A stretch of 36,568 bases of DNA. Source: Georgenia thermotolerans. Lineage in GTDB: Bacteria; Actinomycetota; Actinomycetes; Actinomycetales; Actinomycetaceae. Location of the stretch: NCBI RefSeq assembly GCF_009193185.1, contig NZ_VUKF01000046.1:1-36568 (forward strand). The letters are read 5' to 3'. This document shows, one piece after another, positions 22,476-30,227 of the stretch (position 1 is the first letter of the stretch; each line of letters starts with the position of its first letter). The notes under the pieces were generated by a model, which was not told where the DNA came from, did no database searches, and was given only the letters and a program-made list of their open reading frames with translations. A program made the translations under genes and the position numbers.

Positions 22476-23903
22476 TCAGCCGATCGAGATGCCGAGGAGG
22501 TCGAGCAGCGAGAGGAGTCCGACGGCGAAGACGGCGATCGAGGAGATGACGAGGTAGAGGGTGAAGCCGTGGCCGTCCTTGACCCGCGGGTCGGTCTGCT
22601 TGCGGCCGAGGTACCAGACCGCGGCGACGATGGCCATGAGGTAGACGGCGTTGCCGATGCCGGCGAGGACGATCATCAGGACGGGGGACTGCACGAACAG
22701 GTAGAACACGCCCCACACGACCGGCAGCAGCACCATGAGCGCGCGCAGCCACTTGTTGCGGACCGTCAGGTCGTTCCAGTCGAACGCGCCGAAGAGGGCG
22801 AGGGTGTTGGAGACCTGGCGGGCGAAGCCCGGGACGTTGGCGAGGATCGTCTTGATCAGGGCGGCGGCGGCGCCGACGAGGAAGATGACCTTGGTCCAGT
22901 CGCCCGCGACGTCGGTGAACATGCGGGAGAGGACCTCGAGGACCTCGGTGCCCTGGGGGACCAGCCCCTGCGGGTGCAAGACGGCGGCGCCCAGGATGAA
23001 GAAGGCGGCGGTCGAGACGGTGTAGATGATCCAGGACAGGAAGGCGTCCTTCTTCATGACCGAGATCCAGCCGCGGGCGCGGTCGACCCATGCCTGGGAG
23101 CCGTCGTTGGGGCCGGTGAAGCGGGCGTAGCCCTTCTCGACCACCCAGTAGCTGTAGGCGGTGATCTCGCCGCCGCCGACGCCCGTCATGCCGAACATGG
23201 CCAGCGCCACGCCCATGGTGCCGACCTGGATCTTGAACTGCATGCCCTCGGCGATGTCGGTCGCGGTCCACGCGAAGGGGGTGAACTGCAGGCCGATGAC
23301 CATGGCGATGACGCCCAGGGTGACCAGCGCGACCAGCACCGTGGACACCTTCTCGATGACGCCGTACCGGTTGGTCAGGTGCACCGCGACGGCGAGCACC
23401 ACGATGACCGTGACCCAGGTGGCGATGGAGACGAGGGAGAACGGGTCGCCGCCGACGGGCATGACCATGCTCAGCGCCAGCGCGCCGGTGCCGAGGACCC
23501 CGCCCTGCCCCACGACGATCTGCAGGATCATCAGCAGGCCGATGTAGGAGATCCAGCCGCGGCCGGCGATCTTCGGGGTCACGTCGTTGTAGCCGGTGAC
23601 GGAGGTCTTCCCCGTCGAGATGGACCAGCGGGCCAGCTCGATCTGCACGGCGACCTTGACGAAGGTGGAGACGAGCACGAGCCACAGCAGGAGGAAGCCG
23701 ACCTCGGCGCCCAGCGCGGTCGCGGTGATGAGCTCGCCGGAGCCGACGACGGCGGCGCTCGTGACGAAGCCCGGACCGAAGAACTTCCAGCTCGCCCGCC
23801 ACCCGCGCGGGGGCTCGAGGATGTCCGCCGGGTCGAGCTTGTAGGGGTCGCGCGCCGGCGCGGACGCGGATTCCGCGCCGGGGGTGCCTGTCGTCACTGA
23901 CAT
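22476..23903 (-). CDS. Nramp-family transporter without canonical metal-binding motifs
   Basis: A 475-residue membrane protein with about 11 transmembrane segments and the Nramp/LeuT-like fold. The TM1 motif DPGN of true metal transporters is replaced by FFGPGFVTSAAVVGSGEL (Gly43-Pro44-Gly45), and the TM6 MPH motif by FGMTGVGGGEITAYSYW. This puts it with divergent Nramp-related proteins, so Mn/Fe transport is doubtful. The ATG at 23903 follows AGAGGA. The idnD-like gene follows by 32 nt, which suggests one operon and perhaps a sugar-acid or organic substrate; that is inference. It is divergent from the sugar ABC transporter. Confidence 0.85.
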   Translation of the reverse strand: MSVTTGTPGAESASAPARDPYKLDPADILEPPRGWRASWKFFGPGFVTSAAVVGSGELITATALGAEVGFLLLWLVLVSTFVKVAVQIELARWSISTGKTSVTGYNDVTPKIAGRGWISYIGLLMILQIVVGQGGVLGTGALALSMVMPVGGDPFSLVSIATWVTVIVVLAVAVHLTNRYGVIEKVSTVLVALVTLGVIAMVIGLQFTPFAWTATDIAEGMQFKIQVGTMGVALAMFGMTGVGGGEITAYSYWVVEKGYARFTGPNDGSQAWVDRARGWISVMKKDAFLSWIIYTVSTAAFFILGAAVLHPQGLVPQGTEVLEVLSRMFTDVAGDWTKVIFLVGAAAALIKTILANVPGFARQVSNTLALFGAFDWNDLTVRNKWLRALMVLLPVVWGVFYLFVQSPVLMIVLAGIGNAVYLMAIVAAVWYLGRKQTDPRVKDGHGFTLYLVISSIAVFAVGLLSLLDLLGISIG

Positions 23904-24234
23904 CGCTGGTGGTCCTCTCGGGGGTGAACGCCGGGGACCGGGCGGCGACGCGCGTCGTCGCTGGCCAGGTCCCGGGCGATGGAAGGAAGGGGGGCGGCGG
24001 TGGCCGTTGAGACCGCCATCACTCAAAAAGCAGACTAAACATCGCGATTCCTCTGACCGTAAAAGATGCCGTTTGTTGCCACGGAGGCAGCGAGGGGGCG
24101 CGCCGGCGATCGGGACGGGCCGGCCCGCAGCCGCGGAGGAGGCCCCACGCCGGTCCAGATCCGGGCGCCTGGCACGGGGAGGGTGGATGCTCCGACAGAA
24201 TGAGTGCCTTGGCACCAGACAGGAGAACCGCATC
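23904..24234. promoter_or_regulatory. Divergent promoter region between the Nramp-like and sugar ABC genes
   Basis: This 331-bp region has an AT-rich core (about 24015-24075) unlike its surroundings. On the minus strand TAGTCT is a -10 candidate for the Nramp-like gene. The core contains ATCGCGAT, a perfect 8-bp palindrome, a possible operator. On the plus strand GATGCT (24186-24191) is a weak -10 candidate for the binding-protein gene. Confidence 0.4.
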
Positions 24235-24238
24235 ATGA
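24200..24238 (+). CDS. Putative 12-codon micro-ORF ending in the ABC binding-protein start
   Basis: The ORF encodes MSALAPDRRTAS and its TGA overlaps the ATG of the binding-protein gene (ATGA). Its start is 8-9 nt after a weak GATGCT box. It includes the AGGAGAA Shine-Dalgarno of the next gene. Translation is inferred. Confidence 0.25.
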   Translation: MSALAPDRRTAS

Positions 24239-25617
24239 GCAGATCCGTGCGTCCCAAGCGCGTCGCCACCGGCGTCGCCGTGCTCGCGACCGCCGCGCTC
24301 GCGCTGGCGGCATGCACCCCGGGATCGAACACGGCCTCGGACCAGACCAGCACCGGTCGGTCGCCCAGCGAGGTGGTTACCGACATCTCGAAGGTCGGCG
24401 ACCAGACCCTCACCGTGTGGGACCAGGAGGTCCGCGGCGGCCAGAACGAGCAGATGGAGCGGCTCAACGCCGCGTTCGAGGAGAAGTACCCGAACATCAC
24501 CATCAAGCGCGTCAAGCAGTCCACCGACGACCTCAACACCACCCTGCGGCTGGCCCTGACCGGCAACGACGCCCCCGACGTCACCCAGGCCAACAACTCC
24601 CGCTCCCAGATGGGGCAGTACGTCGCCGCGGGCCAGCTCGTCTCGCTCGACCCCTACGCCGAGGCGTACGGGTGGAAGGACCGCTTCTCGCCCAGCGTCC
24701 TGCAGTACACGAGCTTCAGCCCCGACGGGAAGACCTGGGGCGAGGGCTCGGTCTACGGCCTGCCGCAGGTGGGGGAGATCGTCGGGGTCTTCTACTCCAA
24801 GAGCAAGCTCGCCGAGCTCGGCCTGGAGGTGCCCCAGACCTGGGCGGACTTCGAGGGGCAGCTGCAGAAGATCAAGGACGCCGGGCAGACGCCGCTGCTG
24901 CTCGGCAACATCGAGCAGTGGCCGGCGCTGCACGTGTTCGGGCCCATCCAGGGCGCCACGGTGCCCGCCGACCAGGTCCGCACCCTCGGCTTCGGCAACA
25001 AGGGCGCGAGCTGGACGTCGCCGGAGAACGTCAAGGCCGCGACGACGATCCAGGACTGGGCCAAGAAGGGCTACTTCAACGAGGGCTTCAACGGCACCGA
25101 CTACGACGCCGCCTGGAAGTCGCTGACCGAGGGCAAGGGCGTCTACCTCATGGGCGGGTCCTGGCTGGCCGCCGACCTGCAGGCCGCCATGGGCGACGAC
25201 GTCGGCTTCTTCGCGCCGCCGCCCGTCGAGGCCGGCCAGGGCCCGGTGACCACCGGCGGGACGGGCATCCCGTTCTCGGTCACCTCCAAGGCCAAGGACC
25301 CCGACGTCGCCGCGGCCTACGTCAACTTCATCACCAGCGACGACGCCATGAAGGTGCTCGCCGAGACCGGCAACATGCCCGTGGTCAACACCGCCGCTCA
25401 CACCCCGCCGTCGGGCGTGCAGGCGGACGTCTTCCAGGCCTACGGTGACGCCACCGAGAAGGGGCAGCTGCTGCCCTACCTCGACAACGCCACCCCGACG
25501 ATGAACACCACCATCGGGCAGGCCCTGCAGTCCCTCATGGCCGGGCAGTCCACCCCGCAGCAGTTCACCGAGACCGTCGAAAAGGACTATGCGGACTTCG
25601 TCGCCTCCAACGGCTGA
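24235..25617 (+). CDS. Sugar ABC transporter substrate-binding lipoprotein (CUT1)
   Basis: A 460-residue exported lipoprotein. The signal peptide ends in the lipobox LAAC with Cys27, followed by a Ser/Thr linker. The mature protein has the family-1 solute-binding pattern: TVWDQEVRGGQNEQMERLNAAFEEKYP, APDVTQANNSRSQMGQYV, GSVYGLPQVGEIVGVFYSK and GGSWLAADLQAAMGDDVGFF. It would deliver a mono- or oligosaccharide to the two permeases downstream; the exact sugar cannot be told. AGGAGAA lies 8 nt before the ATG. Two permeases follow in the same operon. No ATPase is encoded, as in systems that share an MsiK-type ATPase. Confidence 0.93.
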   Translation: MSRSVRPKRVATGVAVLATAALALAACTPGSNTASDQTSTGRSPSEVVTDISKVGDQTLTVWDQEVRGGQNEQMERLNAAFEEKYPNITIKRVKQSTDDLNTTLRLALTGNDAPDVTQANNSRSQMGQYVAAGQLVSLDPYAEAYGWKDRFSPSVLQYTSFSPDGKTWGEGSVYGLPQVGEIVGVFYSKSKLAELGLEVPQTWADFEGQLQKIKDAGQTPLLLGNIEQWPALHVFGPIQGATVPADQVRTLGFGNKGASWTSPENVKAATTIQDWAKKGYFNEGFNGTDYDAAWKSLTEGKGVYLMGGSWLAADLQAAMGDDVGFFAPPPVEAGQGPVTTGGTGIPFSVTSKAKDPDVAAAYVNFITSDDAMKVLAETGNMPVVNTAAHTPPSGVQADVFQAYGDATEKGQLLPYLDNATPTMNTTIGQALQSLMAGQSTPQQFTETVEKDYADFVASNG

Positions 25618-26530
25618 CGTGCGGGGGCGGGGCGCCGCGGTGCGCCCCGCCCCGCCGGCGCGCCGGCGCAGCCGGTACGGCCTCACCCCGTACGCCTTCC
25701 TGCTGCCCGGCCTCGCCGTCTACGCGCTGTTCCTGCTCTACCCCCTGGGCCGGGCGGTGCAGATCTCCCTGTACGACTGGGACGGCCTGACGCTGGCGAC
25801 GTTCGTCGGGCTGGACAACTACGCCCAGGTCGTCGCCGACCCTCAGCTGCGGGCCGCCTTCGGCCACGCCCTCGTGCTGATCTTCTTCTTCGCCGTCCTG
25901 CCCCTGGCCCTCGGGCTGGTGCTGGCCGCCGTCCTCACCCGCGGGCGGGTGCGCGGCCTGGGCTTCTTCCGCACGGTGGTGTTCCTGCCGCAGGTCATCG
26001 CCATGGTGGTCGTGGCGGTGGCCTGGCGGCAGATCTACGCCCCCGACGGCCTGCTCAACAACGTGCTGCGCGCCGTCGGCCTGGACGGGTGGACGCGCAC
26101 CTGGCTCGGGGACTTCACCCTGACGCTGCCCGCGGTGGGCCTCATCGGCACCTGGGTCTCGACGGGCCTGGTCACCGTGCTGCTCATGGCCGGGATGGCG
26201 CGGGTGCCGGGGGAGCTGTACGAGGCGGCGACGCTCGACGGCGCCGGGGCGGTGCGCCAGTTCTTCGCCATCACCCTGCCGTCGGTGCGCGCGGAGATCG
26301 TCGTGGCCCTGACCCTGACGATCATCGCGGCGCTGAAGACCTTCGACCTCGTCTACGTGACCACCTCGGGCGGGCCGGGCAACACGACGACGGTGCCCAG
26401 CTTCGAGGTCTACCGCCGGGCCTTCGAGCTCGGCCAGGTCGGCAGCGCGGCGGCGGTCGCCGTCGTCCTCACCGTCCTCATCTTCGCCATCAACCTCGCC
26501 GTCACCCGCATCGGGGAGCGGGAGCGATGA
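25589..26530 (+). CDS. Sugar ABC transporter permease (MalF-like, CUT1)
   Basis: A 313-residue membrane protein with six transmembrane segments; TM1 is TPYAFLLPGLAVYALFLLYPL. The EAA loop that contacts the ATPase is YEAATLDGAGAVRQFFAITLP. The ATG at 25589 overlaps the binding-protein gene by 29 nt and has AAAGGA 2 nt upstream, closer than usual; GTG 25619, two nt past the stop of that gene, is an alternative start without a clear ribosome-binding site. The second permease starts inside its stop (ATGA). It forms the channel with that partner. Confidence 0.93.
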   Translation: MRTSSPPTADVRGRGAAVRPAPPARRRSRYGLTPYAFLLPGLAVYALFLLYPLGRAVQISLYDWDGLTLATFVGLDNYAQVVADPQLRAAFGHALVLIFFFAVLPLALGLVLAAVLTRGRVRGLGFFRTVVFLPQVIAMVVVAVAWRQIYAPDGLLNNVLRAVGLDGWTRTWLGDFTLTLPAVGLIGTWVSTGLVTVLLMAGMARVPGELYEAATLDGAGAVRQFFAITLPSVRAEIVVALTLTIIAALKTFDLVYVTTSGGPGNTTTVPSFEVYRRAFELGQVGSAAAVAVVLTVLIFAINLAVTRIGERER

Positions 26531-27345
26531 GGATCTCCGCGACCGAGCGGGCGGCGAACTACGCCATCCTGCTGCTCTTCGCCGTCGTCGCCCTGACGCC
26601 GGTGCTCACCATCCTGCACACCGCGCTGGGCCCCGAGACGCCGCAGGACGCGGCGACCGGCGCCCCGGTGCACCTGGAGAACTTCGGCCGCGCCTGGCAG
26701 CAGGGGCACTTCGGCCAGTACATGTTCAACTCGCTGGTCGTGGCCGTCGTCGTGGTGGTGCTCGCGACCATCTGCTCGATCATGACCGGCTACGCGCTGG
26801 GCGCGTTCGAGTTCCGCGGCGCCCAGGCGATCTTCTACCTGTTCCTCCTCGGCCTCATGGTGCCGACCGAGGCGATCGTCGTGCCGCTGTTCTTCGACTT
26901 CCAGGCGGTGGGCCTGACGAACACCGTCTGGGCGATCGCGCTGCCGCAGGTGGCCCAGTCGGTCGCGTTCGGCACCTTCTGGATGCGGGCGTACTTCCGC
27001 GGCGCCAACCGCTCGATCATCGAGGCGGCCCGCCTCGACGGCGCCGGCCACCACCGGGTGCTGTGGCAGGTGCTCGTGCCGGTCGCCCGCCCGGCGGTGG
27101 TCACCCTGGTGCTGCTGACGTTCATGTGGACGTGGAACGAGTTCCTCATCCCGCTCGTGATGTCGCCCAACGCCCAGCTGCGCACCGCCCCGCTCGGGCT
27201 CGCGCTCTTCCAGGGCCAGTACGTCCAGGGCACGACGCTGCTGGCGGCCGGCGCGGTGCTGGTGGCGCTGCCGGTGGTGATCCTCTACCTCTTCCTCCAG
27301 CGGCACTTCATCCTGGGCATGCTCGAGGGCGCCGTCCGGGAGTGA
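26527..27345 (+). CDS. Sugar ABC transporter permease (MalG-like, CUT1)
   Basis: A 272-residue six-helix membrane protein, partner of the upstream permease. The EAA motif reads IIEAARLDGAGHHRVLWQVLVP, followed by TFMWTWNEFLIPLV and LYLFLQRHFILGMLEGAVRE, the classic MalG-type C-terminus. Start ATG overlaps the preceding stop by ATGA, indicating translational coupling. No ATPase gene follows; 131 bp downstream begins a separate promoter for the aldo/keto reductase. Confidence 0.94.
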   Translation: MRISATERAANYAILLLFAVVALTPVLTILHTALGPETPQDAATGAPVHLENFGRAWQQGHFGQYMFNSLVVAVVVVVLATICSIMTGYALGAFEFRGAQAIFYLFLLGLMVPTEAIVVPLFFDFQAVGLTNTVWAIALPQVAQSVAFGTFWMRAYFRGANRSIIEAARLDGAGHHRVLWQVLVPVARPAVVTLVLLTFMWTWNEFLIPLVMSPNAQLRTAPLGLALFQGQYVQGTTLLAAGAVLVALPVVILYLFLQRHFILGMLEGAVRE

Positions 27346-27442
27346 GACGGCGCCGAGGGGCAGCGGCAGGCGTCGGCCGCCAGATCGGGGGTGGGGCCGT
27401 CGGCGGATCCTTGCCGTCACACGATTACGGACGCCTCAAAGG

Positions 27443-27448
27443 TAAGAT
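27443..27448 (+). promoter_or_regulatory. -10 box upstream of the aldo/keto reductase unit
   Basis: TAAGAT gives a predicted start near 27455, in an AT-richer patch. No convincing -35 hexamer is spaced correctly. The mRNA would carry the AGGAGG-preceded micro-ORF and then the reductase. Confidence 0.45.
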
Positions 27449-27476
27449 GTTTCACTGGCAATAGCGCCAGGAGGAC

Positions 27477-27545
27477 ATGCGCCGACGTGTCCAGAGCGTC
27501 CCCTGCCCGGGGGAACGCCCGCCGCCCGAAAGGTGTCGCTCATGA
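27477..27545 (+). CDS. Putative 22-codon leader ORF coupled to the aldo/keto reductase
   Basis: The ORF starts at ATG 27477, just after the strong Shine-Dalgarno AGGAGG, and ends in TGA 27543-27545, which overlaps the reductase ATG at 27542. The peptide begins MRRRVQSVPCPGE and ends PERCRS, with two Cys (10 and 20) and several Arg and Pro. A leader peptide is possible; no database match can be claimed. Confidence 0.4.
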   Translation: MRRRVQSVPCPGERPPPERCRS

Positions 27546-28432
27546 CCGTCCAGGTACCCACCATCCCGCTGAGCTCCGGAGCGCAGATCCCCCAGGTGGG
27601 CTTCGGCACCTTCCAGGTCGACCCCGAGATCACCCGGGAGGTGGTGGCGGACGCCATCCGCAGCGGCTACCGAAGCATCGACACGGCCGCGCGCTACCTC
27701 AACGAGGCCGGCGTCGGTCATGCCGTCGCCGACTCGGGTCTCCCGCGCGAGGACCTTTTCGTCGCCACCAAGCTCGCCAACCCGGACCAGGGGTACGACT
27801 CGACGCTGCGCGCGTTCGACGGCTCCCTCGCGGAGCTGGCGCTGAGCTACGTCGATCTCTACCTCATCCACTGGCCGTGCCCGGCGCGCGGGGAGTTCGC
27901 GAACACCTGGCGGGCGATGGAGCTCCTCAGGTCCCAGGGACGGGTGCGCTCCATCGGCGTGTCCAACTTCCTCCGGCACCACCTCGAGGAGCTCGTCGCG
28001 GTCTCGCGGACCGTTCCGGCGATCAACCAGGTCGAGCTGCACCCCTACCTGCAGCAGCACGAGCTCCGGGAGTTCCACGCCGCCCACGGCATCGTCACCG
28101 AGGCGTGGAGCCCGCTGGCGCAGGGCGCCGTGCTCGCCGACCCGGTCATCGTCGGCATCGCGGAGCGGCTCGGGCGCACGCCCGCGCAGGTGGTGCTGCG
28201 CTGGCACGTGCAGCTCGGCAACGTCGTGATTCCCAAGTCGGTGACGCCGCGGCGGCAGCTCGAGAACATCGCGCTCTTCGACTTCGAGCTCGAGGACGCC
28301 GACATGGCAGCCATCGCCTCGCTCGACCGCGGCGAGGACGGGCGCACCGGTTTCCACCCGGACCGCTTCAACGGCTTCCCCGCCGATTTCGAGGCTGCCA
28401 CGCCAAACTGGAACATCCCCGCCTCGAAGTAG
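27542..28432 (+). CDS. Aldo/keto reductase, 2,5-diketo-D-gluconate reductase type
   Basis: A 296-residue NADPH-dependent reductase of the AKR superfamily. The catalytic tetrad is Asp47 (SIDTAARY), Tyr52, Lys77 (VATKL) and His110 (LIHWPCP); cofactor motifs SIGVSNF and VIPKSV are present. The sequence closely resembles Corynebacterium 2,5-diketogluconate reductase (IELHP/VELHP, QxELHPYLQQ), so sugar-acid or small keto substrates are likely, and an idnD-like gene is nearby. I prefer ATG 27542, 8 nt after GAAAGG, over the GTG at 27533. It has its own promoter. Confidence 0.93.
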   Translation: MTVQVPTIPLSSGAQIPQVGFGTFQVDPEITREVVADAIRSGYRSIDTAARYLNEAGVGHAVADSGLPREDLFVATKLANPDQGYDSTLRAFDGSLAELALSYVDLYLIHWPCPARGEFANTWRAMELLRSQGRVRSIGVSNFLRHHLEELVAVSRTVPAINQVELHPYLQQHELREFHAAHGIVTEAWSPLAQGAVLADPVIVGIAERLGRTPAQVVLRWHVQLGNVVIPKSVTPRRQLENIALFDFELEDADMAAIASLDRGEDGRTGFHPDRFNGFPADFEAATPNWNIPASK

Positions 28433-28466
28433 CACCCGCGAACTGCGTCTACGAGCTCACCACGCG

Positions 28467-28472
28467 TACCGT
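28467..28472 (+). promoter_or_regulatory. -10 box of the NAD(P)-binding protein gene
   Basis: TACCGT ends 8 nt before the ATG at 28480, and there is no Shine-Dalgarno; a leaderless or near-leaderless transcript is likely. Confidence 0.5.
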
Positions 28473-28479
28473 CGCAGGC

Positions 28480-29136
28480 ATGAGAGTCGTCATCGCCGGA
28501 GGCCACGGCAAGATCGCCCGCATCCTCGAGCGCCAGCTCGCCGACCGCGGGGACGAGGTCATTGCCCTGATCCGCAACCCCGACCACGCCGACGACGTGC
28601 GGGCGGCCGGGGCCGAGCCGGTCGTCTTCGACCTCGAGCAGGACAGCGCCGCCGAGCTCGCGGAGATCATCGCGGGCGCCGACGCCGTCGTCTTCGCCGC
28701 CGGCGCCGGCCCGGGCAGCGGGGCCGCCCGCAAGGACACCGTCGACCGCGGGGGTGCGGTGCTCCTGGCCGACGCCGCCGAGCTCGCCGAGGTCCGGCGC
28801 TACGTCATGGTCTCCTCCATGGGCGCGGGCCGGGGCGGCGCGGGCATCGAGGACGAGGTCTTCGCCGCCTACCAGGACGCCAAGAAGGCCGCCGACGAGG
28901 ACCTCATGCGCCGCGACCTGGACTGGACGATCGTGCGGCCCGGGGCGCTGACCGACGAGCCCGGCACCGGCGAGGTCACCATGGGCGCCGAGACCGGGCG
29001 TGGCAGCATCCCGCGCGAGGACGTCGCCCGGGTCATCTGCGCGGCCCTCGACGACCCCGCCACCGCCGGCCTCGTCACCGAGGTCATCTCGGGTCCGACC
29101 CGGGTGGCGGTCGCCCTGGCGGAGCTGACCGACTGA
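28480..29136 (+). CDS. NAD(P)-binding protein of the atypical SDR family (SDR_a5-like)
   Basis: A 218-residue cytoplasmic Rossmann-fold protein. The cofactor motif is VVIAGGHGKIARILE (GGxGxxA type), followed by ALIRNPDHADDV, DAVVFAAGAGPGSG, RYVMVSSMGAG and the WTIVRPGALTDEPG motif. It resembles NmrA-like/YwnB-type oxidoreductases or regulators; catalytic activity is unproven. The end overlaps the convergent unknown gene by 53 bp. Confidence 0.88.
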   Translation: MRVVIAGGHGKIARILERQLADRGDEVIALIRNPDHADDVRAAGAEPVVFDLEQDSAAELAEIIAGADAVVFAAGAGPGSGAARKDTVDRGGAVLLADAAELAEVRRYVMVSSMGAGRGGAGIEDEVFAAYQDAKKAADEDLMRRDLDWTIVRPGALTDEPGTGEVTMGAETGRGSIPREDVARVICAALDDPATAGLVTEVISGPTRVAVALAELTD

Positions 29137-29581
29137 CCGGCGGGCCCGGCCCGGCCGCCAGCCGGGCCTCCGCCCGGGCCAGCGCCGCCCGCGCTGCCAG
29201 CACCGGGTAGGCCATGCCGTCCACCAGGCCGGTGCGCTCCAGCCAGCCCAGCAGCTCGGCGACGAGGAGCAGCTGGACCCGGGCCGCGCGCGCGGGCAGG
29301 AGCCAGGCGGGGTCGAGGAAGCCGGGCAGGGCGGCGACGAGGACGGCCGGGCCGGTCACCCGGGCGACCGCGCCGGCCGGGTCCACCTCCCGCTCGGCGG
29401 CGACCAGCACCCGGTCGTCCGGGCCGAGCCAGCGCTCGGCCTCGGTGTCGAGGTAGGTCTCGAGGTGACGGCGCACGAACGCGGCCGTGTCGCGCACACC
29501 CGGGCGGCGCAGCACCCGGTCGTGCGCGAAGAAGCCGCTGATCGCCGCCGCGGCGGAGACGGGAACGGTGGTGGGCTCCAT
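29084..29581 (-). CDS. Hypothetical protein, unrecognised
   Basis: A 165-residue predicted cytoplasmic protein with no motif I recognise. It contains AAISGFFAHDRVLRRPGVRD, FVRRHLETYLDTEAERWLGPDDRVLVA, then hydrophobic/Ala-rich helices (VQLLLVAELLGWLERTGLVDGMAYPVLAARAAL) and a Pro-rich tail that overlaps the convergent gene. The ATG at 29581 has no Shine-Dalgarno; CAGTCT ends 7 nt before it, which fits a leaderless start and is why I chose it over an earlier ATG. Coding potential looks real because the frame is open and uses typical codons. Confidence 0.55.
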   Translation of the reverse strand: MEPTTVPVSAAAAISGFFAHDRVLRRPGVRDTAAFVRRHLETYLDTEAERWLGPDDRVLVAAEREVDPAGAVARVTGPAVLVAALPGFLDPAWLLPARAARVQLLLVAELLGWLERTGLVDGMAYPVLAARAALARAEARLAAGPGPPVSRSAPPGRPPPGSDPR

Positions 29582-29708
29582 GGCCGGAGACTGCCACCGA
29601 CCACTGACACCGGCGCCCACCCGCTACCCTGGGGGGCGAGACACCGGGATACCGAGCCGCTGTGCCGGATCCCACACCGTCCGGAGCGGCCCGCCGGGCC
29701 GGAGACAT

Positions 29709-29737
29709 TTGCCCCGGGGCGCGCCAGACCGTAACCT
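29709..29737 (+). promoter_or_regulatory. Promoter of rplU-rpmA
   Basis: TTGCCC (29709-29714) and TAACCT (29732-29737) are separated by 17 bp, the ideal spacing for a vegetative sigma factor. The predicted start near 29744 leaves a leader of about 105 nt before rplU, long enough to hold a control element. Confidence 0.65.
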
Positions 29738-29849
29738 AGAGCGTCGGTGCGCCGCAGAGCGGTGCGCCGGACCCCAAGTCTTGCGCGTCCCCCCGATCGC
29801 CGTGCGGCCGGGCGCGGGTGCGTGATCAACAAGAGCCGAAACGACAGAG

Positions 29850-30170
29850 ATGAGCAGCAACGTGGTGTACGCGATCGTCAAGGCCGGCGGCCGTCAGGAG
29901 AAGGTGTCCGTCGGCGACGTCGTCGTCGTCGACAAGCTGACCGGTGAGGTCGGCGAGACCGTCGAGCTCGAGCCGATCATGCTCGTCGACGGTGACAAGG
30001 TCACCACGGCCGCCGGCGACCTGGACAAGGTCAAGGTGACTGCCGAGATCGTGCGGGCCGAGAAGGGCCCGAAGATCTCGATCGTGAAGTACAAGAACAA
30101 GACCGGCTACCGCAAGCGCCAGGGCTACCGCTCCAAGCTGACCCGCCTCAAGGTCACCGGCATCAAGTAA
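29850..30170 (+). CDS. rplU: 50S ribosomal protein L21
   Basis: A 106-residue ribosomal protein. [48 protein letters not shown]-type residues and the C-terminal TRLKVTGIK identify L21. The ATG at 29850 gives a short extension; GTG at 29862 or 29865 would give the usual MVYAIV beginning and cannot be excluded. rpmA follows 57 bp later. Normally this gene follows rne directly; here a 10-kb accessory segment separates them. Confidence 0.96.
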   Translation: MSSNVVYAIVKAGGRQEKVSVGDVVVVDKLTGEVGETVELEPIMLVDGDKVTTAAGDLDKVKVTAEIVRAEKGPKISIVKYKNKTGYRKRQGYRSKLTRLKVTGIK

Positions 30171-30227
30171 GTTGCGGCCCGCACGGGCCCGTTCCTGACA
30201 GAAGACGAGAACGAAAGCAGGTTCGAG

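Noticed and set aside
27346-27420. Missing ATPase or regulator gene after the sugar permeases
   Set aside because: The gap has no open frame with a domain; the ATPase is presumably encoded elsewhere.
29630-29720. Possible tRNA in the GC-rich spacer before rplU
   Set aside because: No cloverleaf with T-loop GTTCRA and matching acceptor arms could be drawn.
29818-29853. 11-codon ORF ending in the ATGA of rplU
   Set aside because: It has neither a good ribosome-binding site nor a -10 box at its start, and such frames are expected often in GC-rich DNA.
29747-29947. 66-codon GTG-initiated frame near the rplU promoter
   Set aside because: It overlaps rplU in another frame and becomes an Arg-rich run, typical of a shadow frame.
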